This document shows, piece by piece, positions 10,682 to 20,148 of a stretch of 64,000 nt of DNA; the first letter of the stretch is position 1, and each line of letters starts with the position of its first letter. Origin of the DNA: Variovorax sp. OK212 (GTDB taxonomy: Bacteria > Pseudomonadota > Gammaproteobacteria > Burkholderiales > Burkholderiaceae_C). A model generated the notes under the pieces. That model saw only the letters and a program-made list of their open reading frames with translations. It was not told where the DNA came from and did not search any database. Position numbers and translations under genes: made by a program. Location of the stretch: NCBI RefSeq assembly GCF_900112425.1, contig NZ_FOLP01000004.1, positions 496,001-560,000 on the forward strand, in the 5' to 3' direction.

Positions 10682-11698
10682 TCAGTCGAGGCGGATGTGC
10701 GCCGCCTGGATCACCTTGGCCCACTTCTTCGTCTCGGACTGGATGTAGGCCTCGAAGGCCTCGCTCGAGGTCGGCGCGGGCTCCGCGCCCAGGTTGCGGA
10801 TCGACGCCTTGATCTGCTCGTCGCCCAGCGCGGCGTTGATTTCTGCGTTGAGCCGCGCCACGACCGGCGCGGGCGTGCCGGCCGGCGCCACCACGCCGAA
10901 CCAGCCGGTGGAGTCGTAGCCGGGCAGGCCGGCCTCGGCCACCGTGGGCACGTCGGGCAGCATCGGCACGCGCTGCGCGCTCGTCACCGCGAAGGCCACC
11001 AGCTTGCCGGCCTTGATCTGCTGCAGCGAGGCGGGCAGGTCGACCAGCGCGAGCGGAATCTGCCCCGCCATGGCGTCGAGCGCGGCGGGGCCCGAGCCGC
11101 GGTACGGCACCTCGACCAGCTTCACGTCGGCCATCTGCGCGAACAGCGCCGCCGACAGGTGCATGGCTGTGCCGTTGCCGCCGTGGCCGATCGACAGCGT
11201 GCCCGGCTTCGCCTTGGCCAGCGCGATCAGCTCGCGCTGCGTGCGCGCGCCGATCGACGGATGCCCCACGATCACGAAGGGCGTGGCCGCGACCATGCCC
11301 ACGGGCCTGAAGTCCTTCACCGGGTCGAAGGGCATCTGCGCGTAGAGGTTCACGTTGGCGGTGAGCGCACCGGCCGCGCCCAGGCCCAGCGTGTAGCCGT
11401 CGCCCGGCGTCTTGGCCACCAGCGAGAGGCCCACGTTGCCGCCGGCACCGGGCTTGTTGTCGACCACCACGGGCTGGCCCAGCTTCTCGTTGAGCCGCGG
11501 CACCAGCAGGCGCACCACCGCGTCGGCGCTGCCGCCGGGCGGGAAGGTGACGACCAGGCGGATCGGCCGGTTCGGGAAGTCGACCGCCGACGGCGAAGGT
11601 GCTTGCGCGAAGGCCGCGCCGCCGAGCAGCGTGCACGCGGCGGCCAGCGTCAGCTGCCGGCGCCGTGCGTTCGTCCCGCCAGCCAGGGGTGCGGTCAT
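10682..11698 (-). CDS. Bug/TctC-family periplasmic solute receptor
   Basis: 338 residues. The exported N-terminus contains ARRRQLTLAAACTLLGGAAFA, an Ala-x-Ala type cleavage site preceded by consecutive arginines that could also serve the Tat system. The mature part begins FPNRPIRLVVTFPPGG, the family signature, and contains VVDNKPGAGGNVG and VPYRGSGPA, the ligand-loop motifs. Bug proteins bind small carboxylates or aromatic acids in the periplasm and are often orphans, as here, with no TctA/TctB genes beside it. It lies 66 bp upstream of the flavin hydroxylase on the same strand, probably one transcript. The start at 11698 gives the classic signal; an upstream ATG at 11794 would add ~32 residues without support. 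Confidence 0.92.
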   Translation of the reverse strand: MTAPLAGGTNARRRQLTLAAACTLLGGAAFAQAPSPSAVDFPNRPIRLVVTFPPGGSADAVVRLLVPRLNEKLGQPVVVDNKPGAGGNVGLSLVAKTPGDGYTLGLGAAGALTANVNLYAQMPFDPVKDFRPVGMVAATPFVIVGHPSIGARTQRELIALAKAKPGTLSIGHGGNGTAMHLSAALFAQMADVKLVEVPYRGSGPAALDAMAGQIPLALVDLPASLQQIKAGKLVAFAVTSAQRVPMLPDVPTVAEAGLPGYDSTGWFGVVAPAGTPAPVVARLNAEINAALGDEQIKASIRNLGAEPAPTSSEAFEAYIQSETKKWAKVIQAAHIRLD

Positions 11699-11808
11699 CG
11701 AGACTCCTTGCGTGTCGTGCGCGTCTTGCGTGGTGCCATGGTGCCGTGGTGCCGTGGTCGGTTCCGGCGAAGATTGAACGATGCGCCGATTCATTCGTAA
11801 ATCAAGAA

Positions 11809-11822
11809 ATTTCTAATGAAAT
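11809..11822. promoter_or_regulatory. inverted repeat ATTTC-TAAT-GAAAT in lysR/Bug divergent promoter
   Basis: A perfect 5-bp dyad around TAAT, overlapping GAAATTTC (11806-11813), in an AT-rich stretch 14 bp before the lysR ATG. LysR regulators bind T-N11-A dyads and usually repress their own gene from such a position, so this is a candidate operator for the adjacent regulator controlling both itself and the Bug/hydroxylase operon. Confidence 0.45.
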
Positions 11823-11835
11823 ATCATCTTTCCTG

Positions 11836-12732
11836 ATGAATGCGAACTTCAGTCCTACGATCCGCCAGCTGCGTGCGTTCCTCGCCGTCTACCAGCTGAA
11901 GAAGCTCAGCGCGGCGGCGCAGAAGCTGTTCGTCACGCAGTCGGCGGTGAGCATGTTGATCCGCCAGCTCGAGGACGGGCTGGACACGCGGCTGTTCGAC
12001 CGCACCACGCGTTCGCTGAAGGCCACGGCCGCGGGCGAGCAGATGATGGTGACGGTCGAGCGCATCCTGCGCGACGTCGATTCGCTGTCGGCGGACTTCC
12101 GCGAGCTCGCCACGCTGGAGCGCGGGCGCGTCACGCTGGCCATCACGCCCACGCTCGCGGGCTTCCTGCTGCCCGACGCCGTGCGCGCGTTCACCGAACA
12201 GCATCCCGGCGTGCGCATCCTGGTGAACGACTGCGCGCCCGACCAGTTCATCTCGCGCATCCTCGGCGAGCATGTCGACTTCGGCATCGGCACGCCCGAA
12301 CGCCCCGGCGCCGAGGTCGAGGTGCAGCGGCTCATGCGCGACCACCTCGCGCTGGTGTGCCGGGAAGACCATCCGCTGGCCAAGGCGCGCGTGGTGCGCT
12401 GGACCGACCTTGCGCACCACCCCGTCATCACCGTGCGCCCGGGCTACGGCGTGCGCCCGCTCATCGACGGCACCGCCGCGGAGGCGGGCGTGGCGCTGGA
12501 CGTGGTGAACGAGGTGTCGTTCCTGTCCACCGCCATCTGGATGACCGCGGCCGGCATGGGCGCGTCGATCATGCCCTCGGCCTTCGCGCGCGCCGAGGCC
12601 GATCCGTCGCTGGTCATCAAGATGCTGAGTTCGCCGCGCGTGGCGCGCGACATTTCCATCGTCACCAAGCGCGGCCACTCGCTCTCGGCCGCGGCGCGCG
12701 CCTTCATCGACGCACTGAAGCGCTCCCTATAA
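11836..12732 (+). CDS. LysR-family transcriptional regulator
   Basis: 298 residues. The N-terminal winged helix-turn-helix is residues 5-65: IRQLRAFLAVYQLKKLSAAA, then TQSAVSMLIRQLEDGLDTRLFDR. It is followed by a linker helix and a two-lobe effector domain starting near VTLAITPTLAG. Such regulators sense a small molecule, commonly an aromatic or carboxylic acid. It is divergent from the Bug receptor and flavin hydroxylase genes, its likely targets. The ATG at 11836 places the HTH at the usual distance from the N-terminus. Confidence 0.93.
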   Translation: MNANFSPTIRQLRAFLAVYQLKKLSAAAQKLFVTQSAVSMLIRQLEDGLDTRLFDRTTRSLKATAAGEQMMVTVERILRDVDSLSADFRELATLERGRVTLAITPTLAGFLLPDAVRAFTEQHPGVRILVNDCAPDQFISRILGEHVDFGIGTPERPGAEVEVQRLMRDHLALVCREDHPLAKARVVRWTDLAHHPVITVRPGYGVRPLIDGTAAEAGVALDVVNEVSFLSTAIWMTAAGMGASIMPSAFARAEADPSLVIKMLSSPRVARDISIVTKRGHSLSAAARAFIDALKRSL

Positions 12733-12733
12733 T
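12728..12733 (+). promoter_or_regulatory. consensus -10 box for the DUF3053 lipoprotein gene
   Basis: A perfect TATAAT overlapping the TAA stop codon of the lysR gene, 34 bp before the next ATG. No good -35 hexamer is seen at 16-18 bp upstream, so the promoter assignment is tentative. It suggests that the lipoprotein gene has its own transcription start. Confidence 0.4.
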
Positions 12734-12767
12734 TTTTCGATTCACAACATACGGGAGTCTTCGCTCC

Positions 12768-13475
12768 ATGAGAACTTTCATTCAACGTCTCGGGGCCCTG
12801 TCGCTCCTCGTGGCTTTCAGCTTCGCGCTGGCGGGCTGCGGCAACAAGGAGGCCGAGCAGCGCAAGGCCTTCATCTCGTTCCTGCAGACCCGCGTGCTCG
12901 ACAAGCCCGGCCTGCGCGTGCCCACGCCCACGGCCGAAGAGAAGACCTCGTTCGGCGACTACGCGCAGCACTACGCGGTGATCACCGATTTCAACGAAGG
13001 CATGAACCAGTCGGTGAGCCAGCCCATGACGCAGATCATGGCCAAGGGCGCGCTGCGTTCCATTGCCGACCTGTCTTCGCGCCGCGACGACCTCAAGGCC
13101 GCCAAGGAAGGGCTGGGCGGCCTGCGCACCGCGCTCGACCAGCAGACCGCCAAGGCCGACGCCGCGCACGCGCAACTCAAGCAGCCCGACGACCTGAAGC
13201 AGGTCTACGACAAGGCCTACGACAAGACCGTGACCGCGCCGTCCACCACCTTCAAGGAAGTGTTCCCCGCGCTCGACACCGTGTTCGACAGCGCGCTGGC
13301 CATCGGCGACTTCCTCGAGAAGAACAAGTCGAAGATCCAGATCTCGGGCAGCAGCGTGACCGTGAGCGATCCGGCCGTGCAGGCGGAACTCAACAAGATG
13401 CTGCAGCAGCTCAACGGCCAGTCGGCCGCCATCAACGCCGCGCAGCGCAAGATGCAGGCAATGGTGCGCGGCTAA
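12768..13475 (+). CDS. DUF3053-family lipoprotein (YiaF-like)
   Basis: 235 residues. It has a lipoprotein signal peptide with a basic start, hydrophobic LSLLVAFSFALAGC and the lipobox L-A-G-C (Cys24), then NKEAEQRKAFISFLQTRV, very close to the start of mature E. coli YiaF (DKEGDQRKAFIDFLQ). DAAHAQLKQPDDLKQVYDKAY also matches that family. It is mostly helical and probably anchored in the outer or inner membrane facing the periplasm. The function is unknown. It stands between lysR and the convergent thiL. Confidence 0.88.
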   Translation: MRTFIQRLGALSLLVAFSFALAGCGNKEAEQRKAFISFLQTRVLDKPGLRVPTPTAEEKTSFGDYAQHYAVITDFNEGMNQSVSQPMTQIMAKGALRSIADLSSRRDDLKAAKEGLGGLRTALDQQTAKADAAHAQLKQPDDLKQVYDKAYDKTVTAPSTTFKEVFPALDTVFDSALAIGDFLEKNKSKIQISGSSVTVSDPAVQAELNKMLQQLNGQSAAINAAQRKMQAMVRG

Positions 13476-13519
13476 CCGAGGCTTCCAGGCTTGTCTCTCG
13501 GCTTCGCGCGCCAGGCTTC

Positions 13520-14476
13520 TCAGACGAAGTGGTCGAACGAGCCGAAGCGCTGCGACACCGGCGCGCCGGCCGCGTCGACGATGCGCAGGCCGGCATCGGC
13601 CTCGATGCGGCCGATGCGCGTGACGCGCGTGGCGCTGCGTGAGCCGGCCGCTTCGACCGCATCGCGCGCCGAGGCCGGTGCGGTGAAGACCAGCTCGTAG
13701 TCGTCGCCGCCCGAGAGCGCGCAGGTGCGCAGGATCTCGGTGCTCAGGCCCGGCGCCTCGGCGGCGATCAGCGCCGTGGTTGCGTCGGCGTCGAGCGTGG
13801 CGCCCACGCGGCTGGCCGCGAGGATGTGGCCCAGGTCGCCGATCAGTCCGTCGCTCACGTCCACCGCCGACGTGGCGATGCCGCGCAGGGCCTGCCCGAG
13901 CGCCACGCGCGGCGCCGGTTGCTCCATGCGGGCGCGGGCCGATTCGAAGGCCTCGGCCGACAGCGCGATCGTGCCGCGAAACACCTCGAGCGCCAGCCGT
14001 GCGTCGCCCAGCGTGCCGCTCACCCAGATGTCGTCGCTCGCGCGCGCGCCCGAGCGCAGCAGCGCCGCGCCGGCCGGCACCTCGCCGAACACCGTGATGC
14101 AGATGTTGAGCGGGCCGCGCGTGGTGTCGCCGCCCACCAGTTCGCAGCCGTGCGCGTCGGCCAGTGCGAACAGGCCGCGCGAGAAGCCTTCGAGCCAGTG
14201 CTCGTCGACACCCGGCAGCGCCAGCGCCAGCGTGAAGGCCAGCGGCTTCGCGCCGCAGGCCGCCAGGTCGCTGAGGTTCACCGCCAGCGCCTTGTGGCCG
14301 AGCCGCGCGGGCTCGACGGTGGACAGAAAGTGCCGCCCCTCGACCAGCATGTCGGAAGAGACGGCGAGCTGCATGCCCGGCGCCGGCGCAAGCAAGGCGC
14401 AGTCGTCGCCCACGCCGAGCGGGGAACGCGTGGCGGGGCGCTTGAAGTAGCGTGTGATCAGGTCGAATTCACCCAT
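13520..14476 (-). CDS. thiL: thiamine-monophosphate kinase
   Basis: 318 residues, full length for the family. MGEFDLITRYF is the usual N-terminus, followed by the ATP/Mg site GVGDDCALL, DMLVEGRHF, the loop AVNLSDLAACGAKP and GGDTTRGP, then DVSDGLIGDLGHI and the C-terminal SGGDDYELVFT. It phosphorylates thiamine phosphate to the coenzyme thiamine diphosphate in the cytosol. It belongs to the PurM-like ATP-binding superfamily. Its own promoter must lie in the ~100 bp separating it from the divergent hypothetical gene. It is not contiguous with pgpA-pncC, unlike in many related genomes. Confidence 0.96.
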   Translation of the reverse strand: MGEFDLITRYFKRPATRSPLGVGDDCALLAPAPGMQLAVSSDMLVEGRHFLSTVEPARLGHKALAVNLSDLAACGAKPLAFTLALALPGVDEHWLEGFSRGLFALADAHGCELVGGDTTRGPLNICITVFGEVPAGAALLRSGARASDDIWVSGTLGDARLALEVFRGTIALSAEAFESARARMEQPAPRVALGQALRGIATSAVDVSDGLIGDLGHILAASRVGATLDADATTALIAAEAPGLSTEILRTCALSGGDDYELVFTAPASARDAVEAAGSRSATRVTRIGRIEADAGLRIVDAAGAPVSQRFGSFDHFV

Positions 14477-14575
14477 GGGGAGCGAGCATAAGGGGTGGGA
14501 CTGGGCCGAGTGGTCGGAGTGGGCAGGCGGGGTGCAATGCTACAAACGCGCCATGCCCGAAACAGGACTTCGTTG

Positions 14576-15046
14576 ATGCGATCGATCGAGAACATGCTCG
14601 GCCTCTGGGCTTCGGGTCTGCGATCGTCGCAGGCGATTGTCGACTGGGCCGGCACGGCCGTTGCCAGGCCCGATATGCCCGATGACTCCAGGCAGGAGCT
14701 TTTCGAGCTGGTCACCTACGGCCCCGAGCAATGCCTGAAGCGGGCCCGGCACGATTTTTCTCCACGGCCTGCACGGATGAGCTACCTGCAGCAGTTCTGC
14801 GTTCGTGCCATCGAGACGGAACTCGACTCGCCGGTGTCGGCGCTGGCCTTCGCCCACTGGGCTGCGCGCGGCTGCATGGGCGAGGAGCTGTCCGAGCCCG
14901 CGGTGGCGTTCGGCTACCGGCTCGACCACCTGCTCATCGACTGCGAGGACGAAGCGGCCGCCCTTGCATTCGTGCGCAACGAACTCCCGGCGCTGCTGCC
15001 GCAATGCAGGACGGTCGCCGCGCCGTTCCTGGACGACGAAGCCTGA
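14576..15046 (+). CDS. hypothetical protein
   Basis: 156 residues; no family recognised. The sequence is soluble, mostly helical and rich in acidic and aromatic residues (SRQELFELVTYGPEQCLKRARHDF, AFAHWAARGC). No signal or membrane segment is seen. The ATG at 14576 follows AGGAC and is preferred over in-frame starts at 14495 and 14552, because the earlier residues look non-coding and lack a ribosome-binding site. It is divergent from thiL, and its stop is one base from the end of the convergent ybdK gene. Coding is supported by frame openness and the GC-rich third positions. Confidence 0.65.
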   Translation: MRSIENMLGLWASGLRSSQAIVDWAGTAVARPDMPDDSRQELFELVTYGPEQCLKRARHDFSPRPARMSYLQQFCVRAIETELDSPVSALAFAHWAARGCMGEELSEPAVAFGYRLDHLLIDCEDEAAALAFVRNELPALLPQCRTVAAPFLDDEA

Positions 15047-15047
15047 C

Positions 15048-16256
15048 TCAGGCCTTCCCGCGGAACCTCAACGCCGCCTGCCGCACCACCTCCGCCAGCA
15101 GCCGTTCCTTGCCCTGCTTCTCGCGCAGCCAGCGCGCATCGTTGCGGTTGGCCTCCACGCTGGTGCGCAACTCGCCCAATGCCTGCGTGGCGTTGAGCGC
15201 CTCGCTGTGCCATTCGAGCTGGGTCATCGTCATCAGGATGTGGTCGCGCAGCGGCATGTGCTGGCCGGTGGCCGGGTCGACGTACACCGCGTCGAGCCCG
15301 AAGCGGCAGGCCTGGAAGCGGTTGTAGGTGTACACGAGGTAGTCGTCCTCGCTCGGCTCGAAGGGCTGCTCCTGCAGGAACCACGCGGCCAGCGACTGCA
15401 CGTAGCCCGCCAGCGCGGCGGCGCGCTCCACGGTGAGCGGCGTGTCGAACACGCGGATCTCGATGGTGCCGAACTCGGGCTTGGGGCGGATGTCCCAGTA
15501 GAAGTCCTTCATGCTGCGCACGACGCCGGTGCGGGTCATGCGCTCGAAGTAGGCCTCGAACTCCTTCCAGCTGGTGGTGAAGGGCGCGCGGCCCGACAGC
15601 GGAAACGCGAACACCGAGTTCAGCCGCGCCGAGTCGAACTGCGTGTCCTGCCCCTGCACGAAGGGCGAGGACGCCGACAGCGCGATGAAGTGCGGGATGT
15701 AGCGCGACATGCGGTGCAGCATGAGCAGCGCCGCGTCGGCATCGGGGCAGCCGATGTGCACGTGCTGGCCGAAGATGGTGAACTGCTTGCTCAGGTAGCC
15801 GTACAGCTCCGACAGTTCGCGAAAGCGCGGTTTGTCATAGATGCGCCGCTCGTGCCACTGCTGGAACGCGTGCGTGCCGCCGCCGACCACCGCGATGTTG
15901 AGCTTGTCGGCATTGCGGATCAGCGCCTCGCGGATCGGCGACAGCTGCGTGATCACGTCCTGCGCCGAATGGCAGATGTCGGTGGAGATCTCGATCATGC
16001 TCGAGGTCATCTCGGGCACCACGCTGCCGGGCAGCGGGGTCTGCGCCATCAGGCGCAGCATGTCCTCCGCGTAGGGCGCGAGGTCGTAGTCGTGCGTGTT
16101 GACGAGCTGCAGCTCCAGCTCCACGCCCAGCGACAGCGCCTCCGACTTGTTGAAGGGCTCGAGCTTGACGGTGCGGCTCTCGGGATCGGGCGGCAGCGGG
16201 GCCGAGCGGAAGTCGTCGCTGTCCGGATCGAAGGGGGGGGTGACGGCGGTGCTCAT
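15048..16256 (-). CDS. ybdK: YbdK-type carboxylate-amine ligase (glutamate-cysteine ligase 2 family)
   Basis: 402 residues. The GCS2 domain spans ~38-340, with [11 protein letters not shown] at its start (acidic metal/ATP residues), [38 protein letters not shown] and [13 protein letters not shown]. YbdK proteins show weak gamma-glutamyl-cysteine ligase activity in E. coli; the real substrate is uncertain. The C-terminal ~60 residues are helical and charged. The ATG at 16256 overlaps the stop of the antiporter gene (ATGA), making it the third gene of a tightly packed operon. An eight-base G run near codon 9 is a possible slippage point. Confidence 0.85.
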   Translation of the reverse strand: MSTAVTPPFDPDSDDFRSAPLPPDPESRTVKLEPFNKSEALSLGVELELQLVNTHDYDLAPYAEDMLRLMAQTPLPGSVVPEMTSSMIEISTDICHSAQDVITQLSPIREALIRNADKLNIAVVGGGTHAFQQWHERRIYDKPRFRELSELYGYLSKQFTIFGQHVHIGCPDADAALLMLHRMSRYIPHFIALSASSPFVQGQDTQFDSARLNSVFAFPLSGRAPFTTSWKEFEAYFERMTRTGVVRSMKDFYWDIRPKPEFGTIEIRVFDTPLTVERAAALAGYVQSLAAWFLQEQPFEPSEDDYLVYTYNRFQACRFGLDAVYVDPATGQHMPLRDHILMTMTQLEWHSEALNATQALGELRTSVEANRNDARWLREKQGKERLLAEVVRQAALRFRGKA

Positions 16257-17524
16257 CGCTGCGTGTCCTCGGTGGTGCTGAAGGCCTGGGGCGCCCAGGG
16301 CACCGAACTCTCGCCGACCGCGTGGATGGCCACGGTGGCGAGCATCGCGCCCACCACCTCCATCAGCAGGATGGAAGGCAGCGCGACCTGCGTGATCATG
16401 GTGCCCAGCAGCGGCGAGGCGGTGGCGAAATTGGAGGCGATGAGCAGCGCGATGGACGACAGCGGCGACATCGCGCAGCCGACCCAGAAAGCCTGCTTCC
16501 AGCTGGCGCCGCTGCCCGGGTTGGCAATGGCCACGCCCGCGATCTTGGTGACCAGGCGCACGCCGATCACCGCCAGCACCACGCTGGCCACGGGCAGCGT
16601 CCAGTCGGCCTGGGCCGCCACGATCGACACCAGCACGAACATCAGCATGGTGAGCAGCGAGGCCGCGGTGCCCAGCTGCCGTTGCCAGGCCCAGGGCTTG
16701 GGGTTGAGCGTCTTCAGCAGCACGCCGCCGATCAGCGCGGCCAGCGGCGCCGAGCCGCCGACGTGCGCCGTGAGCGCCGCGCCGGCCGCGATGATGGCCA
16801 GCAGCAGGATGGAGGTGTTCTCGCTGGTCGGGCTCATCACCCGCAGCGCCGAGCGCAGCGCCAGCGCCATGATGGCGCCCACCACGAACGACAGGCCCAG
16901 CACCACCCCCACCGGGTAGAGCTTCTGCAGCAGCGTCTGCGGCGCGCGCTCGATCAGGCCGGCCTGCGCATAGCCGAGCGCCAGCGCGTAGAAGGTGTTG
17001 AGCGTGGCCAGCGTCATGGCGCGCTCGGTCACGGGGCCGGCGGCGCGGGTGTCGATGATCACGCGGCTCAGCACGGCCGGCGAGGCGACGATGGCCATCA
17101 GCGCGATCGGGTTGGCCACCGGTTCGGGCAGGCCCAGCAGCGTGAGCACCCAGTACACGCCGAAGTAGGTGAGCGTGGCTTCGAGCAAGCTCTGCACCAG
17201 CACCATCGGGTTGTGGCGGAACCAGCGCAGCGGCAGGCGGCCGCCGGCCTCGAACAGCACCACGGCCACGCCCAGCTCGAGCAGGAAGAGGCTGATGCCG
17301 CGCAGCGGCCAGATGGCGCCCTCGAAGCCGGCGAAGCCGACCACGGCGCCCACCAGCGAGTAGCCGATGACCTTGGGCAGGCCCAGGTAGCGCTGCACCA
17401 GGTGGCCGGACGCCGCGGCCGCGGCCAGCAGCAGCGACCACAGCACGGTGGGCAGGCCGGCCGAGGGGCGCACCCATTCGGACCAGAAGCCCAGCAGATC
17501 GGTGAAGAAGCTCGTCAGATTCAT
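16253..17524 (-). CDS. CPA2-family cation:proton antiporter
   Basis: 423 residues with about 12-13 membrane segments. [17 protein letters not shown] and [16 protein letters not shown] match the KefB/GerN-type sodium- or potassium-proton exchanger fold; [15 protein letters not shown] lies in the later ion-path helices. It is predicted in the inner membrane, contributing to pH or cation homeostasis. No RCK/TrkA-N domain is attached, unlike KefB/KefC. The start overlaps the stop of the Gcr gene (ATGA 17521-17524) and its stop overlaps ybdK (ATGA), so expression of all three is coupled. A link between glutathione-type ligases and Kef-like exchangers is known for KefC; whether it holds here is inference. 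Confidence 0.85.
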   Translation of the reverse strand: MNLTSFFTDLLGFWSEWVRPSAGLPTVLWSLLLAAAAASGHLVQRYLGLPKVIGYSLVGAVVGFAGFEGAIWPLRGISLFLLELGVAVVLFEAGGRLPLRWFRHNPMVLVQSLLEATLTYFGVYWVLTLLGLPEPVANPIALMAIVASPAVLSRVIIDTRAAGPVTERAMTLATLNTFYALALGYAQAGLIERAPQTLLQKLYPVGVVLGLSFVVGAIMALALRSALRVMSPTSENTSILLLAIIAAGAALTAHVGGSAPLAALIGGVLLKTLNPKPWAWQRQLGTAASLLTMLMFVLVSIVAAQADWTLPVASVVLAVIGVRLVTKIAGVAIANPGSGASWKQAFWVGCAMSPLSSIALLIASNFATASPLLGTMITQVALPSILLMEVVGAMLATVAIHAVGESSVPWAPQAFSTTEDTQR

Positions 17525-19506
17525 GCAGGTAGGAAGAAGCTCACCGGCCGGCTGCGCCAGCGTGCCCAGATCGCGCTGCGGATGCGGGCGCGGTCACCGA
17601 GGCTCACGCTGTGCGCGCGAAGCGCCAGCCGGAAAGCGAAATAGAAACTCACGCTCACATTGAGCGCGCCGATGACCGGGATGGCCGCCACCGCCCACCA
17701 CAGCGCGGGCTGCTGCAGCACCGCCAGGCCCGTGGAGGCCGCGGCCGCGGCAATCTGCCCGGCCGACAGTGTCACGTGGCGCACATCCAGCCCGAGCCCG
17801 AAGAAACCCGCGAACGCGGGCAGCAGTCCGAGCATGAGTCCGAGCGAAATGTTGGAGGCGAAGCCTGAGATGTGCGTGCGCATGAAGTCGGCCCAGCGGC
17901 GGGCCCGGGCGGCGCCGAGAAAAGCGCCGATGCGGGGGTTGTAACGCATGGCGGAGTCCAGCCGATGCAGGACAAAGGCGTTTTCTGTCCAGCCGGCGAT
18001 GATGCTGGCCGAAAACAGCAGGATGCCGGTGATTGCCGCATAAAGCGCGGTCGGGCCGGCCAGCGAGAGCGACTTCAGCGTGGCCGCGGCATGCGCGGCG
18101 TCGAGCAGCGGCCGCCCGAGCGCCAGCTGCACCAGCAACGCGACGCCCAGCATGGCCGGCACCACCACCAGCACGTTGCCCAGCACGGCCGCCACCTGCG
18201 AACGCACGAGGTTGGCGACCTCGTCGACGAAATCGCTCACCGCGCCGTCCGACTTGATGTCGCGCAGCCGCGCCGCCAGCGCCGGCGCCGTCATGGCGGG
18301 CTGCTTGGTGGCCAGCGTCAGGTGCAGCAGCTGGATCGCCACGAAGCTGGCCGCGTACATGAGGCCGGCCGCCAGCCCGCTCCAGAAGGCCGACAGGCCC
18401 AGCGCGTAGATGCTGAATTTCAGCAGCACGGTGACGGACGTGAGCGCACCGCCGCCGGCGGCCTTCTTCACCATCCGCGCATAGCTGGCGCGGTCGCGGG
18501 TGATGTAGTGCTCGCCGGTCTCGGCGCTGCGCTCGGTCACCTTGGCGGCCAGCATCGACGAGTTCGAGGCGATCAGCGCGCGGATGCTGTTGCGCTCGCC
18601 GCCCGCCAGCACCAGCTTGCCGACCAGCCGCGCCACGCTGGGCCCCGCGCCGGGCGTGGGGCTGGACGCCATCAGGCAGTCGAGCAGCTCGCGGATGCGC
18701 AGCACGCGCTCGCGCAGCTGGCGCAGCCGGAACACCAGGCCCACGGAGATGCCGTTGTCCTCCAGGTGCGTGTAGACCGACGAGGTCACCGCGCGGCAGG
18801 CGTCGAGCCGGTCGCGGAAGGCGACGAAGGCCTCCTGCAGCGCGTCTTCATCGCGCGGCTGCAGGAACATTTGCTCGCGCAGGTGGTCCAGGTCGGCCAT
18901 CAGCGCGTGGAAAGGGCGTGCCGCGCCCAGCTCGGCGCTCATGCGCAGGCGCAGCTCGGGCGAGAAGCCGGCCGCCACCACCTGGCTGGCGCAGTAGGTC
19001 ACGGCGTCCATCACCGTGTGGCGCCAGCGTGGCGTGCCGTCGTCGTCGAGCGCGGCGTCGGCCAGCAGCGCGCCGATGCGCGCAAGCTGCGTCTCGTCGA
19101 GCAGCGCGATCCAGCCGGCGTCGAACGCGCCCGGCAGCACCATGCGGAACAGGTCCGACGCGTCGGTGGTCTCGGGCGTGCCGGGCAGGATCTTGCGGCG
19201 CAGGCGCTCGGCCAGCTCGCTGGCGAACGCGGTGCGCGGCGCGAAGCCGTGGTCGGCCAGCAGCGCGGTCAGGTCGACCGCGCCGGTGAAGGCGCGCCAC
19301 CAGGCGCGCAGGCGCTCGCGCAGCTCGGGCCGCGCCTCGATGGCGTCGAGCAGCAGCCGCACGCGGCCCAGGGCCGCCTGGGGCGAGGCACGGTCGCCGC
19401 GCAGCCAGTCGAATAGGTCGATGAGCCAGATGTGGCGCTGCGCCACATCGGCCTTGGGGTCGAGGCCGGCAAGCAGCCCCTGCAGGTCGCGCGAAGCGGC
19501 AGCCAT
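17521..19506 (-). CDS. Gcr-family membrane protein (annotated 'site-specific recombinase')
   Basis: 661 residues. The N-terminal ~350 residues are soluble and helical ([17 protein letters not shown] region, leucine- and arginine-rich). The C-terminal half has about six to eight hydrophobic segments (for example [42 protein letters not shown]). [18 protein letters not shown] and [15 protein letters not shown] are typical of the Gcr group, first linked to gonococcal pilin recombination. No tyrosine- or serine-recombinase catalytic motif is visible, so the recombinase name should be treated with caution. First gene of the Gcr-antiporter-ybdK operon. Confidence 0.8.
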   Translation of the reverse strand: MAAASRDLQGLLAGLDPKADVAQRHIWLIDLFDWLRGDRASPQAALGRVRLLLDAIEARPELRERLRAWWRAFTGAVDLTALLADHGFAPRTAFASELAERLRRKILPGTPETTDASDLFRMVLPGAFDAGWIALLDETQLARIGALLADAALDDDGTPRWRHTVMDAVTYCASQVVAAGFSPELRLRMSAELGAARPFHALMADLDHLREQMFLQPRDEDALQEAFVAFRDRLDACRAVTSSVYTHLEDNGISVGLVFRLRQLRERVLRIRELLDCLMASSPTPGAGPSVARLVGKLVLAGGERNSIRALIASNSSMLAAKVTERSAETGEHYITRDRASYARMVKKAAGGGALTSVTVLLKFSIYALGLSAFWSGLAAGLMYAASFVAIQLLHLTLATKQPAMTAPALAARLRDIKSDGAVSDFVDEVANLVRSQVAAVLGNVLVVVPAMLGVALLVQLALGRPLLDAAHAAATLKSLSLAGPTALYAAITGILLFSASIIAGWTENAFVLHRLDSAMRYNPRIGAFLGAARARRWADFMRTHISGFASNISLGLMLGLLPAFAGFFGLGLDVRHVTLSAGQIAAAAASTGLAVLQQPALWWAVAAIPVIGALNVSVSFYFAFRLALRAHSVSLGDRARIRSAIWARWRSRPVSFFLPA

Positions 19507-19535
19507 GGAGTGAGGGTGAGGGGGTTCGGTGCGGT

Positions 19536-19648
19536 GAACACCGCGCAGCCGGCCTGGCCGGTGCCGCGGTGGGCCCCCGGTCGAGAGGGCGAAGAAAGCG
19601 GGGGGAAGCGAAAAAGCGAAAGGAGCGAAGAAGGCGGCGCGAAGCCTG
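19536..19648. repeat. dispersed intergenic repeat, copy B
   Basis: Shares an identical 19-bp left block (19536-19554) and an identical 12-bp right block (19637-19648, GCGCGAAGCCTG) with 5146-5230; the middle differs and contains a purine-rich run of GAAG/GGGG. Located between the apaG stop and the Gcr start, both on the minus strand, so it could terminate apaG transcripts. Seen directly; function inferred. Confidence 0.5.
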
Positions 19649-19657
19649 AAGCCGTGC

Positions 19658-20053
19658 CTAGTGCAGCACGCGCGAGACCGGCGCGCCGCCGACGTCGGCT
19701 TCGAGCACGAACATGGGGATCGGCACGTCGAAGCGCTCGCCTTCCTCGGTCACCACGAAGTAGCTGCCGTGCATCGTGCCGCTGGGCGCCTGCAAGCGGC
19801 AGCCGCTCGTGTAACGGAACGATTCACCGGGCGCCAGCAGCGGCTGCTGCCCGATCACGCCGAGGCCCTTGACCTCCTGCGCATGGCCCGAGGCGTCGTT
19901 GATGAGCCAGTGCCGGGCAATCAGCTGGGCTGCCACAGACCCCGTGTTCGTGACGGTCACCGTGTACGAAAAGGTGTAGATGTGGTCCTTGGCGGAGGAC
20001 TGGTCGGCCAGGTAGCGCGGTTCGACCTGGACGCTGAAGGGGCTGTTTGACAT
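19658..20053 (-). CDS. apaG: ApaG protein
   Basis: 131 residues, usual length is ~125. The fibronectin-like ApaG domain covers the whole protein: VEPRYLADQSS, TFSYTVTVTNTG, ARHWLINDASG, VKGLGVIGQQPLLAPGESF, YTSGC and MHGSYFVV. The family is associated with Co2+/Mg2+ sensitivity and with ApaH in other bacteria; a precise biochemical role is not settled. It lies downstream of the RDD gene on the same strand, with a hairpin between. Confidence 0.95.
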   Translation of the reverse strand: MSNSPFSVQVEPRYLADQSSAKDHIYTFSYTVTVTNTGSVAAQLIARHWLINDASGHAQEVKGLGVIGQQPLLAPGESFRYTSGCRLQAPSGTMHGSYFVVTEEGERFDVPIPMFVLEADVGGAPVSRVLH

Positions 20054-20068
20054 GGGCGCGATGGTAAC

Positions 20069-20087
20069 TGCAGGGCTTTCCCCTGCA
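20069..20087 (-). terminator. hairpin between RDD-protein gene and apaG
   Basis: A perfect 7-bp inverted repeat TGCAGGG/CCCTGCA around a 5-bp loop, located after the RDD gene stop and 15 bp before the apaG start on the minus strand. No T-run follows, so it could be a weak terminator or an apaG leader hairpin. Confidence 0.35.
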
Positions 20088-20148
20088 CCACCCGTGCATT
20101 ACCTCTGTATTACGACCGGATGCCCTCCGCGCGCGCGTGCGGCGGATG

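Noticed and set aside
17521..19506. A mobile element indicated by a 'site-specific recombinase'.
   Set aside because: The protein is a membrane protein without integrase motifs, no attachment sites or flanking repeats are seen, and neighbours are ordinary genes.
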